Shown: positions 40,641 through 52,078, numbered from the stretch's first letter. The stretch: 64,000 nucleotides of DNA from Gari tellinella (GCA_922989275.2 OV277864.1:29089550-29153549); one strand, 5' to 3'. The notes: generated by a model not told the origin, from the sequence alone. Made by a program: numbers and translations.

Positions 40641-41497
40641 ACTTAAAAGTATTTTTCTTAAAATGCTAAAACTACATAAATAAAAGCAGACGATATGATT
40701 GCATACTGTTTAACACTGATTAAAATAAATCGTGAATATATTTTTACAAAATAAAATCAGTACATGTAGTTCTAAAGTTCATCTTACCTGGAAATAATAT
40801 ATTTTCTTCCACCTTAAATAAGGTTTTGCGAACTTACCCGTATTACAAATTTTAAACGCAGAAATACTTCAAACTGTATTGATTTTGATATTGCGATACA
40901 TAATTCAACCCACTTTCGAAAATATTCATAAGCAGCTCATTTAATATGGATGCCTATACAGCAAGTTTGCCAAACATCTCTATTTACTCAAAGACATTCT
41001 TCAACGGCTTGTCTCATATTCTTCAAAATGCATACATGACAGATTTGAATACATGTTGAAGAGGGAGGCCTCCATATTAGAAATTCATATTAGCCGCTTC
41101 CTACGCCTAAACTATTGCGTCCAATTACGGTTGAAAAATTTCTAATGTAAAAAACTTGCAAATTTCACACACAGAGACTTGTTCGACAGTTCTCGACAAG
41201 AAATCAATTTGTAATCGCCGCTGGTCTGGTTTTTCCTGGAAATTTCTGACATACACGGCAACATCTTTGAACGGTTTTAAGGCTAGAAAATTTCAAGAAA
41301 TCGAAAGATTTGGTAGGAAGATTAACACAATAATAAAACTTTTGTGTGTTCATTGACAGTTAAGCTGAGTTGATCCGACGTCAAGATATGTGCTTTTGAC
41401 TGACGGTTTTTGTGGATGTTTGGCAAATTGCAAGTATAATAAGAATTCAGTTTCAATAGCATGTTGTACAAGTTTCAAGACAAGCGTAACATCCTCA
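40641..41497. other. Unique sequence, no gene seen
   Basis: Contains one GCAGACGAT motif near 40686, a relic of an R element, and an open frame at 41156-41356 without homology or splice context. Nothing else can be supported. Confidence 0.4.
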
Positions 41498-41498
41498 G

Positions 41499-41711
41499 TT
41501 AACTCTTTCCTCCCTGAAACTTTAAATGGAAAATTCCAATTTCCATTTTAGTCTAGTCCATTTCTGACTTTTAAGGGTTGTTTTTGTCAATGTTTGGCAT
41601 TTCGGAGCCCTCTGATCTGGGTCTTCACTGTTTGCACAGGACAAGTGTACTATTCACATGTACACTGTTTTAAAAGGACGCCTATAAGCGGGACTAGGGT
41701 TCAAAGGGTTA
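41499..41711 (+). mobile_element. Q-family TTAA MITE missing one hairpin arm
   Basis: TTAACTCTTTCCTCCCTG to GGGTTCAAAGGGTTAA. After TGTTTGGCAT it passes directly into TTCGGAGCCCTCTGATC, so the left arm is deleted while the ends stay intact. Otherwise very close to the copies at 62 and 9652. Confidence 0.85.
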
Positions 41712-41963
41712 AGACAATTTATTTGTGTTACATGTAATTTTTAATACTGTTTCAGGCAGATTATTTAACAATAAATTGAAAGTAAAACAGAAAGCACCCA
41801 CTTGAGCTTTCTGTTAAATAGTTAATATACAGTCAACTTTATGGCTGTGTGTGTGTTCTGCTTTAGAGATGGGTGTATTGTTTGTGTTGCGTTTCCTGCT
41901 TGAGTCTTCTTTCGTATTTATTCAAGCAAAATACCAGGATGAACAAATAGCAGAAAGTTCCTT

Positions 41964-42110
41964 TACCCTATCAACCCATGTTTTCTTGTTTTGAAAACAC
42001 ATTAACCATATAGAACAGCCTGCTTTAAGCCACCATCTGAGATGCTTTTTATATTTCATGTTGAGGACTTCCAAACATTAGACTACTGCTTGTTAGGGCT
42101 TCTATGTGTT
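41964..42110 (+). mobile_element. P-variant relic
   Basis: CAGCCTGCTTTAAGCCACC, CATGTTGAGGACTTCCAAAC and GGGCTTCTATGTGTTATGG follow the right half of the variant P subfamily. Confidence 0.45.
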
Positions 42111-42226
42111 ATGGAAGCTACGATACAAATATAGATATTTGATCATTAGGGGAAGGGGCGAAGTGTTTTAGTCGATTTTCCTTAGTTAAGTTTAATCAGC
42201 AGCCTACAGCTTACCTACATTTTGTT

Positions 42227-42353
42227 TTAACTCTTTACTCCATAGATATGTTTCATAATAAATGTTTTCTGTTCTCTAGTAGATGGTATCTTGAAGCAGG
42301 CTTAAAAAGTAAAACAGAATGCACATCTAGGCTCATTATACTTTACTTATCTC
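42227..42353 (-). mobile_element. P-family MITE, truncated
   Basis: TTAACTCTTTACTCCATAG, GTTTTCTGTTCTCTAGTAG and damaged arms TTGAAGCAGGCTTAAAAAG/CTTTACTTATC; the far end is missing. Confidence 0.55.
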
Positions 42354-42599
42354 TTTTGTTATGAACTTTCACTGGTATAGATCTTTGCTATTAAATTTTG
42401 TTAAAACGTCGTTTTATTTTGGCTTTATATTGCCTCTACCTTTTGAATATTCATGTGTAAATAACAAATCGTGAATTCTCAGAGTGACACTTATACATTA
42501 TCATTTTCAGCTTGATCTTTTAAATTCTTTAAGTAAATAGAGTGGTCTCCTGTGGAGATCTCCTACAGGAACTGTCTTTTCTGGGCCCGCTATGTTTGC

Positions 42600-42780
42600 A
42601 AAGGTTTCAAAAATACTGATTTGTATTTTTGTTTCCTTCTCACATGATTCGTGTTGTATATATATGTTAATTTTTTAATTGGTTTGTTTATTTGTTTGAT
42701 ACCAAATATGCAAGCCACATGAAATAAAGTCGTTATTACTATTATTTTTATTATAATTATCATTATTATTATTATTACTG
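42600..42780 (+). mobile_element. LINE-type 3' end with (ATT)n tail
   Basis: ACATGAAATAAAGTCGTTAT followed by ATTATTATT repeats. It shares AATAAAGTCGTT with the tail at 28045, so both probably come from related elements. Confidence 0.6.
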
Positions 42781-42882
42781 TGTTCACTGCAAGACCAATT
42801 AGGAACAAACACTTGTGTTTTATGAGGTAAATTATTTCGACTTTACTTCCATACTTCTTTATGTAGTTTCCAAAGAGGATCA

Positions 42883-43109
42883 TACAGTGAAGACGATATT
42901 ATCATATCCTGTTCAAACGACGCTTAACGCAGACGTAATCCAATAACATGTAGAAAATGGCAGCTTTTTTAACACTCCCGCGATTTCTTTTCAATTTGAG
43001 TGGCAAAACGTTTGAAGCTTCAAATCTGTTTGCCATGGAAGTTATTATTTTAAACATAAACGCATTTGTTAGGAAAGAAATCAAAGAGTAACAACCCAAT
43101 CCCACTGTA
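42883..43109 (-). mobile_element. U-family MITE, reverse, diverged
   Basis: TACAGTGAAGACGATATTAT to CAATCCCACTGTA; TTTGAGTGGCAAAACGTTTG and CAAATCTGTTTGCCATGG mark a core without inner arms. Confidence 0.7.
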
Positions 43110-43228
43110 TGTTTTTATTTGTTGAACACGTTGTCCCACCGTTGCCTTTTTGGAAATAATCGATATCTTTTGGGGTGAAATAAACCTTAAAAAGCACAAA
43201 CCTGAAGTCTATTCAGAGATGAATGATT

Positions 43229-43440
43229 TCGTATTACAAGCGGACACCGTGTATACCCTCATGAGATGATACATTACGAGGCGTCGCACCAGGGTCTGCA
43301 CTGTTTGCTATTTCATATAAAATGTTCTACTGTATAGACATAGTATAATATTATAATGTATAACTCTACAAGTATGCATTCACGGAGAGGCCATTGCAAT
43401 ATCCAGGCATACATTGGTCAAATAAATATCGGCACGAGTG
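43229..43440 (-). mobile_element. X-family MITE, reverse
   Basis: ACACCGTGTATACCCTCATG, CACCAGGGTCTGCACTGTTT, GCTATTTCATATAAAATG and CCATTGCAATATCCAGGC follow X in reverse order. Confidence 0.6.
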
Positions 43441-43442
43441 CG

Positions 43443-43507
43443 TAACAGTTTGAATCCTGATCAGATATTAAGGACACATAGTCTGATGTGGACCCAAACT
43501 GTTTTCA
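43443..43507. repeat. R-type core hairpin, imperfect
   Basis: AACAGTTTGAATCCTGATCA opposes GATGTGGACCCAAACTGTTT around a long loop. Confidence 0.5.
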
Positions 43508-43711
43508 ATGTATTTATAGTCTAACATGACAGTAAAATGGCAAAGCTTAAATGGTGTGATTAGAAGAAATTTTTTTGGAAACTATCGGCAGTTTTCAATT
43601 ACTGCAAAAAGCAAATACAATTTTCTTGTATAATTCTACAGGGACACATGCTAGAGAGATAAATGTATTATTGTTGACATTACACAAATATTACAAATGG
43701 AAATGATAGCT

Positions 43712-43863
43712 TTTAAACCTTTCTCCGCCAAAGGCGACTGAAATATACCTTTCGGCACTACTATCAATAGTTCCTAAGTCAGAACTTTGATAATTTGAAT
43801 TTGGCATACAATTGTAGACAACACATTAAAGCAGACGATGTTTTGTCTCAAAAAGGGTTAAAT
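43712..43863 (+). mobile_element. R-family MITE without core hairpin
   Basis: TTTAAACCTTTCTCCGCCAA to CTCAAAAAGGGTTAA with TTAAAGCAGACGATG near the right end. The core is absent. Confidence 0.6.
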
Positions 43864-43909
43864 CAAACGGTCAGTTTTGGCGATGATCGGTCAGCTTTAT
43901 CGTGAAATT

Positions 43910-44070
43910 TTAAACCCTTCACCGACATAATTATTGTCGTCTGCTTCAATATTTTGGTCTTCAATATTGTTTCAATGCTAGATATAAGGGCGCCACATTA
44001 CGCGGTGTCTGATCAGGATAAAAACTGAATGCAAACGCACATATTGGCGCCATTGACAGTGACGAGTTAA
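43910..44070 (+). mobile_element. R-family MITE with one core arm
   Basis: TTTAAACCCTTCACCGACAT, TTATTGTCGTCTGCTTC, then only the right arm (GCGGTGTCTGATCAGGATA) and TGACAGTGACGAGTTAA. Same orientation type as the copy at 20619. Confidence 0.65.
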
Positions 44071-44111
44071 ATACACAATGTGAAATCGAAAGTGGGTATT
44101 ATCCTGTCTGA

Positions 44112-44364
44112 TTAACCCTTTACCCAATAACCCGTTTATGACATTAAATATAGGTTATCACTTAAAGCAGGTTGAAAGTAAAGCAGAATGTGCCTTAAGG
44201 CACATTCTGCCTTACTTCCAGCCTGCTTTAAACTATCATCTGCTAGGCTATATAGAATTTTTTGTAACGGTCATTGTTTATGAGGGTATAAACTGGAACT
44301 ATTTTCTTCAGCGGAGGAAAGAATTAAATACGCTAAAAGTCGCTTCTATGAGGGAAAGGGTTAA
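44112..44364 (+). mobile_element. P-family MITE, complete
   Basis: 253 bp, TTAACCCTTTACCCAATAAC to GAGGGAAAGGGTTAA. Hairpin with apex CCTTAAGG, arms slightly mismatched (CTTACTTCCAGCC). Confidence 0.9.
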
Positions 44365-44870
44365 AATAACAATTATATTTAGAGCAAATGTATTGCAGAA
44401 AACCCATAAACATATACGGTCTTTCTGCACTTTAATGTACTACATTCAGGCATCTTTTGTGGTTATATTAAAGGTAGCAACCATTCTGTATGGAGAATCC
44501 GCTATACACACGTTTGGTTAGATATTATTTGAGCCGTGCCATGACAAAACCTGCCTTATTGCATTACAAACAGTGTAAATAGTGTCCAGCCGCCTGGCCT
44601 TTATCTACTCTGTTTGACACCCGCAATCATCTAAAGCATTGCATTTAGCACTTCATGTAACAGTTTTAGCATAAACTCGTTCATTGGGAAAAAAGAAGGT
44701 ATTCTGCCGTGTTAAACAAGGTGTTTAATACAAATTAATTGTGTACCAAAGTTGAAATTACACAGTACTTAACTTAAGTCATATTTCGGTTTCTTAATCA
44801 CTAATTTGAAAATTCAATATTCTTGGAATATTTTATTACAAAGCACAGCCTTTAAAAACTAATTCTATTT

Positions 44871-45120
44871 TACAGTGGAGAAGACATTGCCCTTTCCCAA
44901 TAAACGCGCTTGTGCTTAAACAAGTATTTCAATTACAAACAGTTTGGAGCCAGATTAGACGCCGGATAACCGGCGTCTGATCATGCTTCCAACTGTTTGC
45001 AACTCAGATTTAAATAAATCTACAATATTTTTTTTTAAAAAAAAAAGATATGTTTTTCATTGTATTGCGATTGTGTTTAATTATATTTAAACGTGATAGA
45101 ATAACGTGTTCTCGTCAGTA
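44871..45120 (+). mobile_element. U-family MITE
   Basis: 250 bp, TACAGTGGAGAAGACATTGC to ACGTGTTCTCGTCAGTA. Core CAAACAGTTTGGAGCCAGAT with inner arms GCCGGATAACCGGC; an A/T slippage run (about 45030-45048) lies in the right half. Confidence 0.8.
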
Positions 45121-45179
45121 ACGTTTACTTCCACAGCTTGTAAGTCGCCACTGATTCTGGCAATGTTGCTTATTTATTG

Positions 45180-45620
45180 AATAATTGTTTTATTGTTTTA
45201 CCAAAAAGCCGCCTTGTCCTGGAAAAACAACGCTACGCAGGAAATGGTGGATTATGGGATTGGACAATGCGACGGTTCGGGTGTTCTTCGCAATTCCTTT
45301 CCGGTAATTAAAGTCCGTTGCGCACAGACGGAGTAATTTTTGGTCGATATTTATTGCAGGAAAGGGCATAAAATATTATTAATTCGATCACCATTTTCAT
45401 CTTTTCATTAAAGATGCACCGTCGCTCACGAAGTCCCAGGATCCTTATAAATTTTCTTTTCTTAATATTTTGCAGAAAATTGGATATATCACTACGCGAG
45501 CAGTTCGTATCATCAATTGGCATTTTATTAATTCCTGGAGAACTCGTTTTTATTGCGCACATGTTCTCTTTTCTAATTATTTGCGTAAATTGGCTTCAAA
45601 AACAATTTAGAACATGATTG
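45180..45620. other. CpG-richer unique sequence, possible promoter
   Basis: CGACGGTTCGGGTGTTCTTC, GATTGGAC (a CCAAT on the minus strand) and TTTCCGGTAATT (ETS-like) lie within 100 bp near 45260-45310. Frames over 60 codons exist on both strands at 45308-45617 but resemble no family. Confidence 0.25.
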
Positions 45621-45685
45621 GTAGAACTGGAAATGACAGCTGTGCGTTTTCAGATGGAACTCATATTTTATCACTAGCAAAGAAA

Positions 45686-45892
45686 AACAGTAACACTTCT
45701 ATTAAACTGCAACCCTGAAGAATGTAAATATCTTCTACTGCAGATACTAGATTAATGCAGGGAAAATGTTAAACAAAAATCTCCTATAGGAGATTTCTGT
45801 TTGACGTTTGTCCTGCATTAAACAGTCATCTGTTTTCCGAATACCAAGTACGTCTATAAAATTGTGGACGTTTAAGGCACGGTTTAACTGTA
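45686..45892. mobile_element. W-related TA MITE
   Basis: Ends ACAGTAACACTTCTATTAAA and GGCACGGTTTAACTGTA. Hairpin GATTAATGCAGGG.../CCTGCATTAAAC with apex CTCCTATAGGAG; TTAA stands at the base of both arms. Confidence 0.7.
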
Positions 45893-46207
45893 CCCAAAGT
45901 TCTCAGCTGGTTATAGTTCTGTCGATGGAAATATAAATTTATCTGATACATGCCGAACGTGCTTAATTTTGCAAGATGTATGTTTGCTGAACTATAAGCT
46001 TCGTCTTTTCCATTCTATAGTTATGTCAAGTGTTAAGAGAGACTTCTCGTACCCTAGCTAGTTAAGTTCTGCTTTTACGACAAGGTGGTTTTTAGGTGAT
46101 GACAGCAGCTTAATCCTTAATTCAAGATACAATTAAAGAATCCTCCCTCCAGCTAACACCTGTCTTAAACAGCGGGAATGTATCACATTTGTTCCGTCGA
46201 TGTATAT

Positions 46208-46411
46208 AAAACATTTACTCCATAGATACGCCTTTTTACGCACCGACTTCATTCCTCCACTGAAACAAAATAGTTCATCTTTATACAGTAATGGATAAGC
46301 AGCATACACACTATTTTCGATATCCTAGCAGATGGTAGCGGATTCAGTTTTACTTTCAACCTGCTTTAGTGGTAACATGTCTTCACAACGAAGAAATAAG
46401 CTATGGGTTTA
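46208..46411 (-). mobile_element. P-family MITE missing one arm
   Basis: CATTTACTCCATAGATACGC, GATATCCTAGCAGATGGTAG, then directly TTTTACTTTCAACCTGCTTT and GCTATGGGTTTAATAG. Confidence 0.7.
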
Positions 46412-46506
46412 ATAGATTTATCTGAACTGTCTCACAAAAAATTCAAATGATGTTGACCATACTTGTAGTCAAAGCTGTTTGTCGATATTCGCAGAGCAAT
46501 TTCAGA

Positions 46507-46725
46507 GTATTCCAAAAATCAACCCATTTCTCCATAGTCCGTTTCTAATTTTGAAAACAGACAACAACTTAAAACAGTCTGAACGTAAAGCAGAATATTC
46601 TGCTATACTTTCAGCCTGTTTTAAGCTCCAGTCTGGAAAGGTACTGGAACTACCTTTTATACTTTTACGTTCAGTATTTCTTAACTGGGGATTACTTTGT
46701 GCCTAAGAATGGAAGTACATTGCAA
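46507..46725 (+). mobile_element. P-variant MITE
   Basis: TCAACCCATTTCTCCATAGT, arms TTAAAACAGTCTGAACGTAA/ACTTTCAGCCTGTTTTAAG, then GGAAAGGTACTGGAACTACC and CTGGGGATTACTTTG as at 36918. Confidence 0.65.
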
Positions 46726-47099
46726 ACAGCTTTAAGTAAATGGTTCCAAACTATTTGACACTCCGATTCCAAAGCAATCGTCCACATTTTTTTTTTAAAA
46801 ATGCCATTTTACTACATTTTATTGGAGTTAGTTTGAGATGTATTACATACTAACAGGAAGGATTAATACTTCTCCAAATGTACGAACAGTTCATGTAAAA
46901 TTCAGACAATGCGACTCCTCGTTTATGCCAACATTGTTCGCAATATTTGAGAACTAATTTTCACTTAATACCGCAATATGAAATACAATATGTATGTAAC
47001 TTTACATGGGCAATATCATATTTATTGACCATGTAACAAACATGAAAGCTTCAAGGTTGGTATTCTTACCAAATCATTGGCCTGCCAAATCGCGAATTG

Positions 47100-47235
47100 A
47101 TAAGCCATTTAAATTGTTAAACAAGTGGCAAACAGTTTGCATCCTGATCAGACGCAGCGTTACGCAGCGTCTGATCAGGATCGAAATTGTTTGCATAGTG
47201 GATAATAGTCACCCCTGTCAGTGATAGGGTTTAAA
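47100..47235. mobile_element. R-family MITE core
   Basis: GGCAAACAGTTTGCATCCTG opposes CAGGATCGAAATTGTTTGC with inner arms CGCAGCGTTACGCAGCG; here the A in CGCAGCG is not matched on the other arm. Downstream CTGTCAGTGATAGGGTTTAA is a decayed end. Confidence 0.65.
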
Positions 47236-47449
47236 AAGTCTTAAATCTAATTTGACAAAGTCTTAAATAATTTGACAAACTCGCAGACGATGTTTACGAT
47301 GTGATAATGGCTAATCTCGTCTGCTGAATAGGACCATAAGTATTGTGGCCGTCAGGTTATTATCCCACACGTCCTTGATAGATATATTTCCGCAGCCATA
47401 ACACATACATGTCTGACTATTTTTGATAACAGATTATTGAACAGATTAG

Positions 47450-47575
47450 GGGATTCTGTATCTCCTCTGAAACGGATACCAATTTTAAGGTTTAAAAGAC
47501 ATGTGACAAATTAATGCAGAGAAACAGTACAGTAAAACGCTTTCTACTTTACTTTTATAATGTTTAAGAAAATCA
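47450..47575. repeat. W-related relic
   Basis: GATACCAATTTTAAGGTTTA, AAATTAATGCAGAGAAACAG, CGCTTTCTACTTTACTTTTA and ATAATGTTTAAG preserve the order of a W hairpin with large mismatches. Confidence 0.4.
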
Positions 47576-47617
47576 TTTGCATTCAATCGTGAATGTAAAT
47601 CATTGTGTAAATAAGCA

Positions 47618-47690
47618 CCTAAAATTGAATTTTTAGAAATAAAAGCAGACGACAATTATTTATAATTGATGACGTCATGGCAGTGAATGC
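47618..47690 (-). mobile_element. R-family fragment
   Basis: AGAAATAAAAGCAGACGACA and GATGACGTCATGGCAGTGAA match the end of the copy at 34098. Confidence 0.6.
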
Positions 47691-47789
47691 CACTACTACT
47701 CAAATGAAGAATAGTTTTGATACTATCAAGTATTGCGGTTGTTTTATGCAGGATGTAAGAAAGGCAGGACACCTCCAACGGTTTATCCC

Positions 47790-47955
47790 ATTACTCAACA
47801 GATACGCTACATAGGAAATCCTAAACATGAACTATAAACGGAATTTCCAGAGTACCTTTCCAGATTAAAACAAATTGAAAGAAAACCAGATTGCTCCTTT
47901 AGGAACATAATACTTTTCTTTCAACCTGCTTTAAATTGTCATCTAAATTCCTTCT
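47790..47955 (-). mobile_element. P-variant MITE, reverse
   Basis: ATCCCATTACTCAACAGATA, CCAGAGTACCTTTCCAG, arms TTAAAACAAATTGAAAG/CTTTCAACCTGCTTTAAAT. Confidence 0.6.
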
Positions 47956-48244
47956 TGAGAATGGAAGAGTAAAAAAGCTGGTTTTGCTGTACTGTGGTTT
48001 ATAAACCAAACAATAGTTAAGAGACAATGTTTCATGTACCCATGTAGCTGAATAATATCATATAATATTAGAGCTGTTGATAAGCAAAAAAAAAATGACC
48101 AGAAAGCATTTTTTCGGCGGAGCTGACTGTTTTCTATTTAGACACACTTTAATATTTGGCCACACATTTCAACCAATAATATTTGATCAGAAATTTAGAA
48201 TTAAGAGCACCTGTTGAAACTGAATAGTCTGATTGGATAGTAGC

Positions 48245-48436
48245 CAGGGCTCCAGATAAGGGAATTGTTTCAAAACTTAAAATCTTTATTTGTGCATTAA
48301 ACCCTGTGGTGTCACTATACATATTAATTGTCTCTTCAAGACAATCAAAATGAGTGGTAATACCATAGGGTTTGGTGCTAAAAGAGGTGAAAAAAATGTG
48401 ATTTGTTTAGTTTACTCACTCTTATCTGGAGCCCTG
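48245..48436 (+). mobile_element. S-family MITE, aged
   Basis: 192 bp, CAGGGCTCCAGATAAG to CTTATCTGGAGCCCTG with intact ends. The hairpin has diverged (CATATTAATTGTCTCTTC/AAGACAATCAAAATGAG) but most changes pair (TTGTCT with AGACAA). Confidence 0.85.
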
Positions 48437-48960
48437 TAGGCTGGTTTATGTCCCATTACAGTTTTACATGATGTGGACTGTGGGTGTAAAATTTAGAGAT
48501 ACAGGCTGGTTTACACTAGGCCACAGAATTGACAAAATTATGCTATGATCTGAAATCTATTTATAGATATACAGAGGAAGCTAGGTGTTTCATAATTGTT
48601 TACAACCAATTTGTTTTAATTGTTAACTATTTGTACACATTTGCCATACATTAAAAGCAATATTTTATATATGAATAGCCTCAAGTGAGTTAAACACAAT
48701 TGTGTTAATTGTTTCATCATTATATACAAGAGTGAAGTACAGTAGATTGTTGTATCTGTACATTTGTGTATGCTATAGTTTGTTTCAAGAAACTCTATGA
48801 ATGGAACAATAGATTAATGTGAGGATCTCCTACCAGTAGCTAGGATATGAGTTAAATTATTGTTTTGTTTTGCATTTCTGTACATGATAGTTTTGCATTT
48901 TAAATAAAATTTACTGTTTCAATTGAATACTTGTATTTTTTGCTTTTCAATCCAAGATAT
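48437..48960 (+). other. Unique sequence ending in polyadenylation-like signals
   Basis: TTTTAAATAAAATTTACTG near 48900 could be a 3' UTR end on the plus strand. I see no coding sequence attached and no splice-bounded frame upstream. Confidence 0.3.
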
Positions 48961-49248
48961 ATATTCTTTGAAAACCTCAATTTAATTCAATTTTGCACAC
49001 CCATCTATATAGCCTTAGTTCAACCACTCATTCCGCCGAATATCTTTTTTAAATATATTTCTTGTTATAATCTGTTAGCGTAATGAAAAGCAAATAAAAT
49101 TCAGTCAAAGCAAATCCTTTAATATTCAATGCGTAATGAAAAGCAAACGTTCGTACGCCGTTACTTAACTTTCTTTCTTGTAAACAGACAGCCTATGAAT
49201 TACGTCATCGGTCAGTGCGCGTTAAATTACTTTCTATTGTTAGACTGG

Positions 49249-49454
49249 TATAAAATCATATTCTTCGCAGCGTTCCGTACTGCGTATAAGAACATAGGCA
49301 GTCCATTTCGCTAATTTTGGCTCTTCTTGTGATAATTGTGAACCAGTCTTACATAAAATTTGTGTTTCCGCTTTCGGTTTTCAAGATGCCGCGAGTTCGA
49401 CGAAAACAAACACATTACTTGGCTACATCTCTCAAGTCCCGTGGTGAAAAATAG
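49249..49454 (+). CDS. TATA box and short frame, possible first exon
   Basis: TATAAAAT at 49249-49256 stands about 137 bp before ATG at 49386 in good context (TTCAAGATGCC). The 22-codon frame reads MPRVRRKQTHYLATSLKSRG then two codons and stop; CGTG|GTGAAA inside it could be a donor. Upstream, GCGTAATGAAAAGCAAA occurs twice (49077-49093, 49131-49147 approximately). I do not recognise the peptide. It could also be the promoter end of a mobile element. Confidence 0.25.
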
Positions 49455-50200
49455 TGAGAAAAGTTGTCGTTTTCTCGTTGACTATCTTTTGAAAGACATT
49501 CTCTTTCGTAGCGAAACGGGTGTGAACAGTAAAGCAAATTTTAGACCGGGTTTGCACTCTCAGTAATACTCAAAAGAAACGCGATCCTTGTCGAATAAAA
49601 AAAAACATTTGGAAGATCCAATTCTGTGTCTAGGTGACAAGCAGTAGATTACTCTTCATAATTTTAGCTTGGGATTGCTGAAGAAGATTGAAAGTTAAGC
49701 AGAAAGCTACCAAAGCTTTTCTTTTTAACTGTCTATAAATACTTAAACAATCTATAAGAGAAAGAGTTCAGAAAATGACTATGAGTTGCATTTTACGCAA
49801 TTAACCAAATATCAATGGGGTAAAAAAAAAATTGTTACTCAATAAAAAAACGAAAAAAGCAATTACCTTAAAACTAGTAGGGTAAATACCCTATTCTAAG
49901 AAAAACTTATCTACAGCTCTGTAATAATATATAATTATATAAAGTAACCAATGCAGACCATGGTGAGATGCCATATTGTATACCATCTGGTACTACAGTA
50001 CACTGAGTAAGACTTTTTATGACTAAGGCATTAAGTATAACGTATAAAATACCATAGGCATATCGTATATGAAGTTTGCGTGCTAAACAGTTATTGACCG
50101 GGCTCAGTTACTATAAACAATTTTGTTCCTGATTCTTTATTACAAATATAGTTACTTTCATGTCCTATCTAGCTTGTCCAGGTGGGTAATGTAGAAATCT

Positions 50201-50335
50201 AACCCTTTCACAAACACTGTACCTAAAAGCAAACAGTTTGGAGTCAGATCAGACGCCGAATCGGCGTCTGATCTGAATCCAAACTGTTGGACACTCGTAG
50301 TCATATAACTTTGGGTACAACGTTCTCAATTCTAA
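50201..50335 (+). mobile_element. R-family MITE
   Basis: AACCCTTTCACAAACACTG at the left, core GCAAACAGTTTGGAGTCAGA with inner arms GACGCCGAATCGGCGTC (loopless), then GGACACTCGTAGTC. The right end is lost. Confidence 0.7.
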
Positions 50336-50635
50336 AATTTGAATACTATTCCGGACAAAATTCTTCAAAGCAAACAAGATTAAAGCGGTGAGATAGCTAA
50401 GGTAATGAAGCATTTGGCAATGAAAAGCTTAAGTTAACAATCCGGCTTCTTCGCAAAAACTTAAGGATTATATTGCTTTTAAAAACAATTTTATTTGTTT
50501 TCACCTTAATTGCGCTATACTTTGACCATTTAATCGAGTTATAGAAATGGCAAAGGAATACACCCGTATGTATCAATACGAACAAAAAACTTACGAACAT
50601 CTGCCACTTTAAAGAAAATGAGTAAGAGTGTGCGT

Positions 50636-50685
50636 TGGGTTTTACGGCACTGCGATACTGAATAGGTGATATAGCGCCGACAAAA
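50636..50685 (-). mobile_element. SINE 3' tail, reverse
   Basis: On the minus strand: GGCGCTATATCACCTATT, then CGCAGTGCCGTAAAACCCAA. The same ending is at 56285-56343 and, diverged, at 58256-58297. It accounts for part of the open frame at 50397-50867, which I therefore do not annotate as a gene. Confidence 0.65.
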
Positions 50686-50980
50686 ACTATACGAATTTTT
50701 GTCTTGTATAAAGTTAACACCTTAACAATTAAAAACAAAAGTAATGACAAATGCTCCTTTGTAAATTCTCCGTAATACGTTGTCCTGCAATTTTGAAGCA
50801 AATTTTTTGAGATTGCCTTGTCATGTACCTTAGTCAGGCAATGCTTCACCAAACCGTTCTTTGACATATCTTAGAGATGATTCTATAAATAAAAGTCGCA
50901 ACATAGGTTTTGATGGCGACAAATAAAAGAAATATTAAATAATATATCTCTTCTTTGTGGCTCTATTTATGATTTGGTAT

Positions 50981-51201
50981 ATTAACCCATTCAGGCAATG
51001 AACTCACACTGGATGCTGAATGGAAGAGTTCATTATAGATAGAAAAAGATGTTCTATAGAAACTGCAGTATTTGTCAATACTGCAGGACATTAAATTTTC
51101 ATATGAAATAGCAAACGGCACAGACCCTGGTGAGACGCAGCGCAACACGGCGTCTATTCAAGGTCTGCACTCTTTGCTTTTTTAGTAAACACTAGGCTTA
51201 A
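50981..51201 (+). mobile_element. X-family TTAA MITE
   Basis: TTAACCCATTCAGGCAATGA, GAGTTCATTATAGATAG, AAATAGCAAACGGCACAGAC with second arm GGTCTGCACTCTTTGC, and TAAACACTAGGCTTAA, where the next P copy starts on the same TTAA. Confidence 0.7.
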
Positions 51202-51447
51202 CCCTTTCCCCCATAGAAGCGCCTTTTAGCGCATTCAGTTTATTCCTGCCCTGAAGAAAATAGTTCCAATTTATACATTCATAAATATGTATAATACAAA
51301 ATATTTTCTATATTCTAGCAGGTGATAGCTTAAAGCAGGCTGAAAGTAAAGCAGAATGCGCTTAAAGCGCATTCTGCTTTACTTTCAGCCTGCTTTAAGT
51401 GGACACCTATATTCAATACTAGAGATATGCTATGTGGGAAAGGGTTA
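51198..51447 (-). mobile_element. P-family MITE, complete, near-perfect hairpin
   Basis: 250 bp, TTAACCCTTTCCCCCATAG to GTGGGAAAGGGTTAA. The hairpin 51329-51399 is almost perfect over 71 bp (CTTAAAGCAGGCTGAAAGTA; apex GCGCTTAAAGCGC). Confidence 0.92.
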
Positions 51448-51784
51448 AATTAAAATGGGTTAAGAGAAAATCGTTTGAACATTCTGTTGCAAGATACTTT
51501 GCATGTGAACTAGACCATGTGTGATCTACCCTTGAATGGTATTTGAAAACAGTTTGAATACATTGCCGGGATTTTCAAACATATTCTATTGTTTGATACG
51601 CAAGTTTGTTCCCAGTTTCTGTGTCGCTCGTTGATTTTTTATCCCACGTTCTGTTATGACAAATATCTGGCCTCAATTGGTAATAATTCCAATTTGTGTT
51701 TGAATATTTTTCAAGAATTATTTCTTCTTGTCTCTTGACAGAGAGATATACATGTATTTTAAACTGTTATATTAACTATTTAGA

Positions 51785-51822
51785 TATTGTAAACCATGGT
51801 AATATGCCATGGTTTGCTGTTT
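51785..51822. repeat. Short X-like palindrome
   Basis: AAACCATGG and CCATGGTTT enclose TAATATG (51791-51815), followed by GCTGTTTGC. The copy B counterpart at 54051 has decayed pairing. Confidence 0.6.
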
Positions 51823-51838
51823 GCATCTATAAATCACT

Positions 51839-52078
51839 TTAACTTATTAACTCCATAAATACGCCATTTTACGCATTTAACTCAACCCACTAAAGAAATT
51901 ATTTCCACTTTATACATTCATGAATTGGCATCACAAGAAATATTTTCTATATCTTAGCAGGTAGTGGCTTAAAGCAGATTGAAATTATAGCAGGATGCAT
52001 CTTTCAGCGCATTCTACTTTACTTTCAATCTGCATTAAATGGTCGCATGTCTTCAAAACTGGAAACAGGCTATAGTTA
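51839..52078 (-). mobile_element. P-family MITE in duplication copy A
   Basis: TTAACTTATTAACTCCATAA to AAACAGGCTATAGTTATAG, arms TTAAAGCAGATTGAAATTAT/ACTTTCAATCTGCATTAAAT. The counterpart in copy B is at 54096. Confidence 0.75.

Noticed and set aside
45308..45617. Overlapping frames on both strands near a CpG-rich patch as a gene
   Set aside because: No domain, no splice context and no agreement between strands; only a weak promoter-like note is kept.
50397..50867. 156-codon open frame on the minus strand, the longest in the window
   Set aside because: Part of it (VGAISPIQYRSAVKPN) is the translation of a SINE tail shared with 56285, the rest resembles no family, and a frame of this length is not unexpected by chance in 64 kb.
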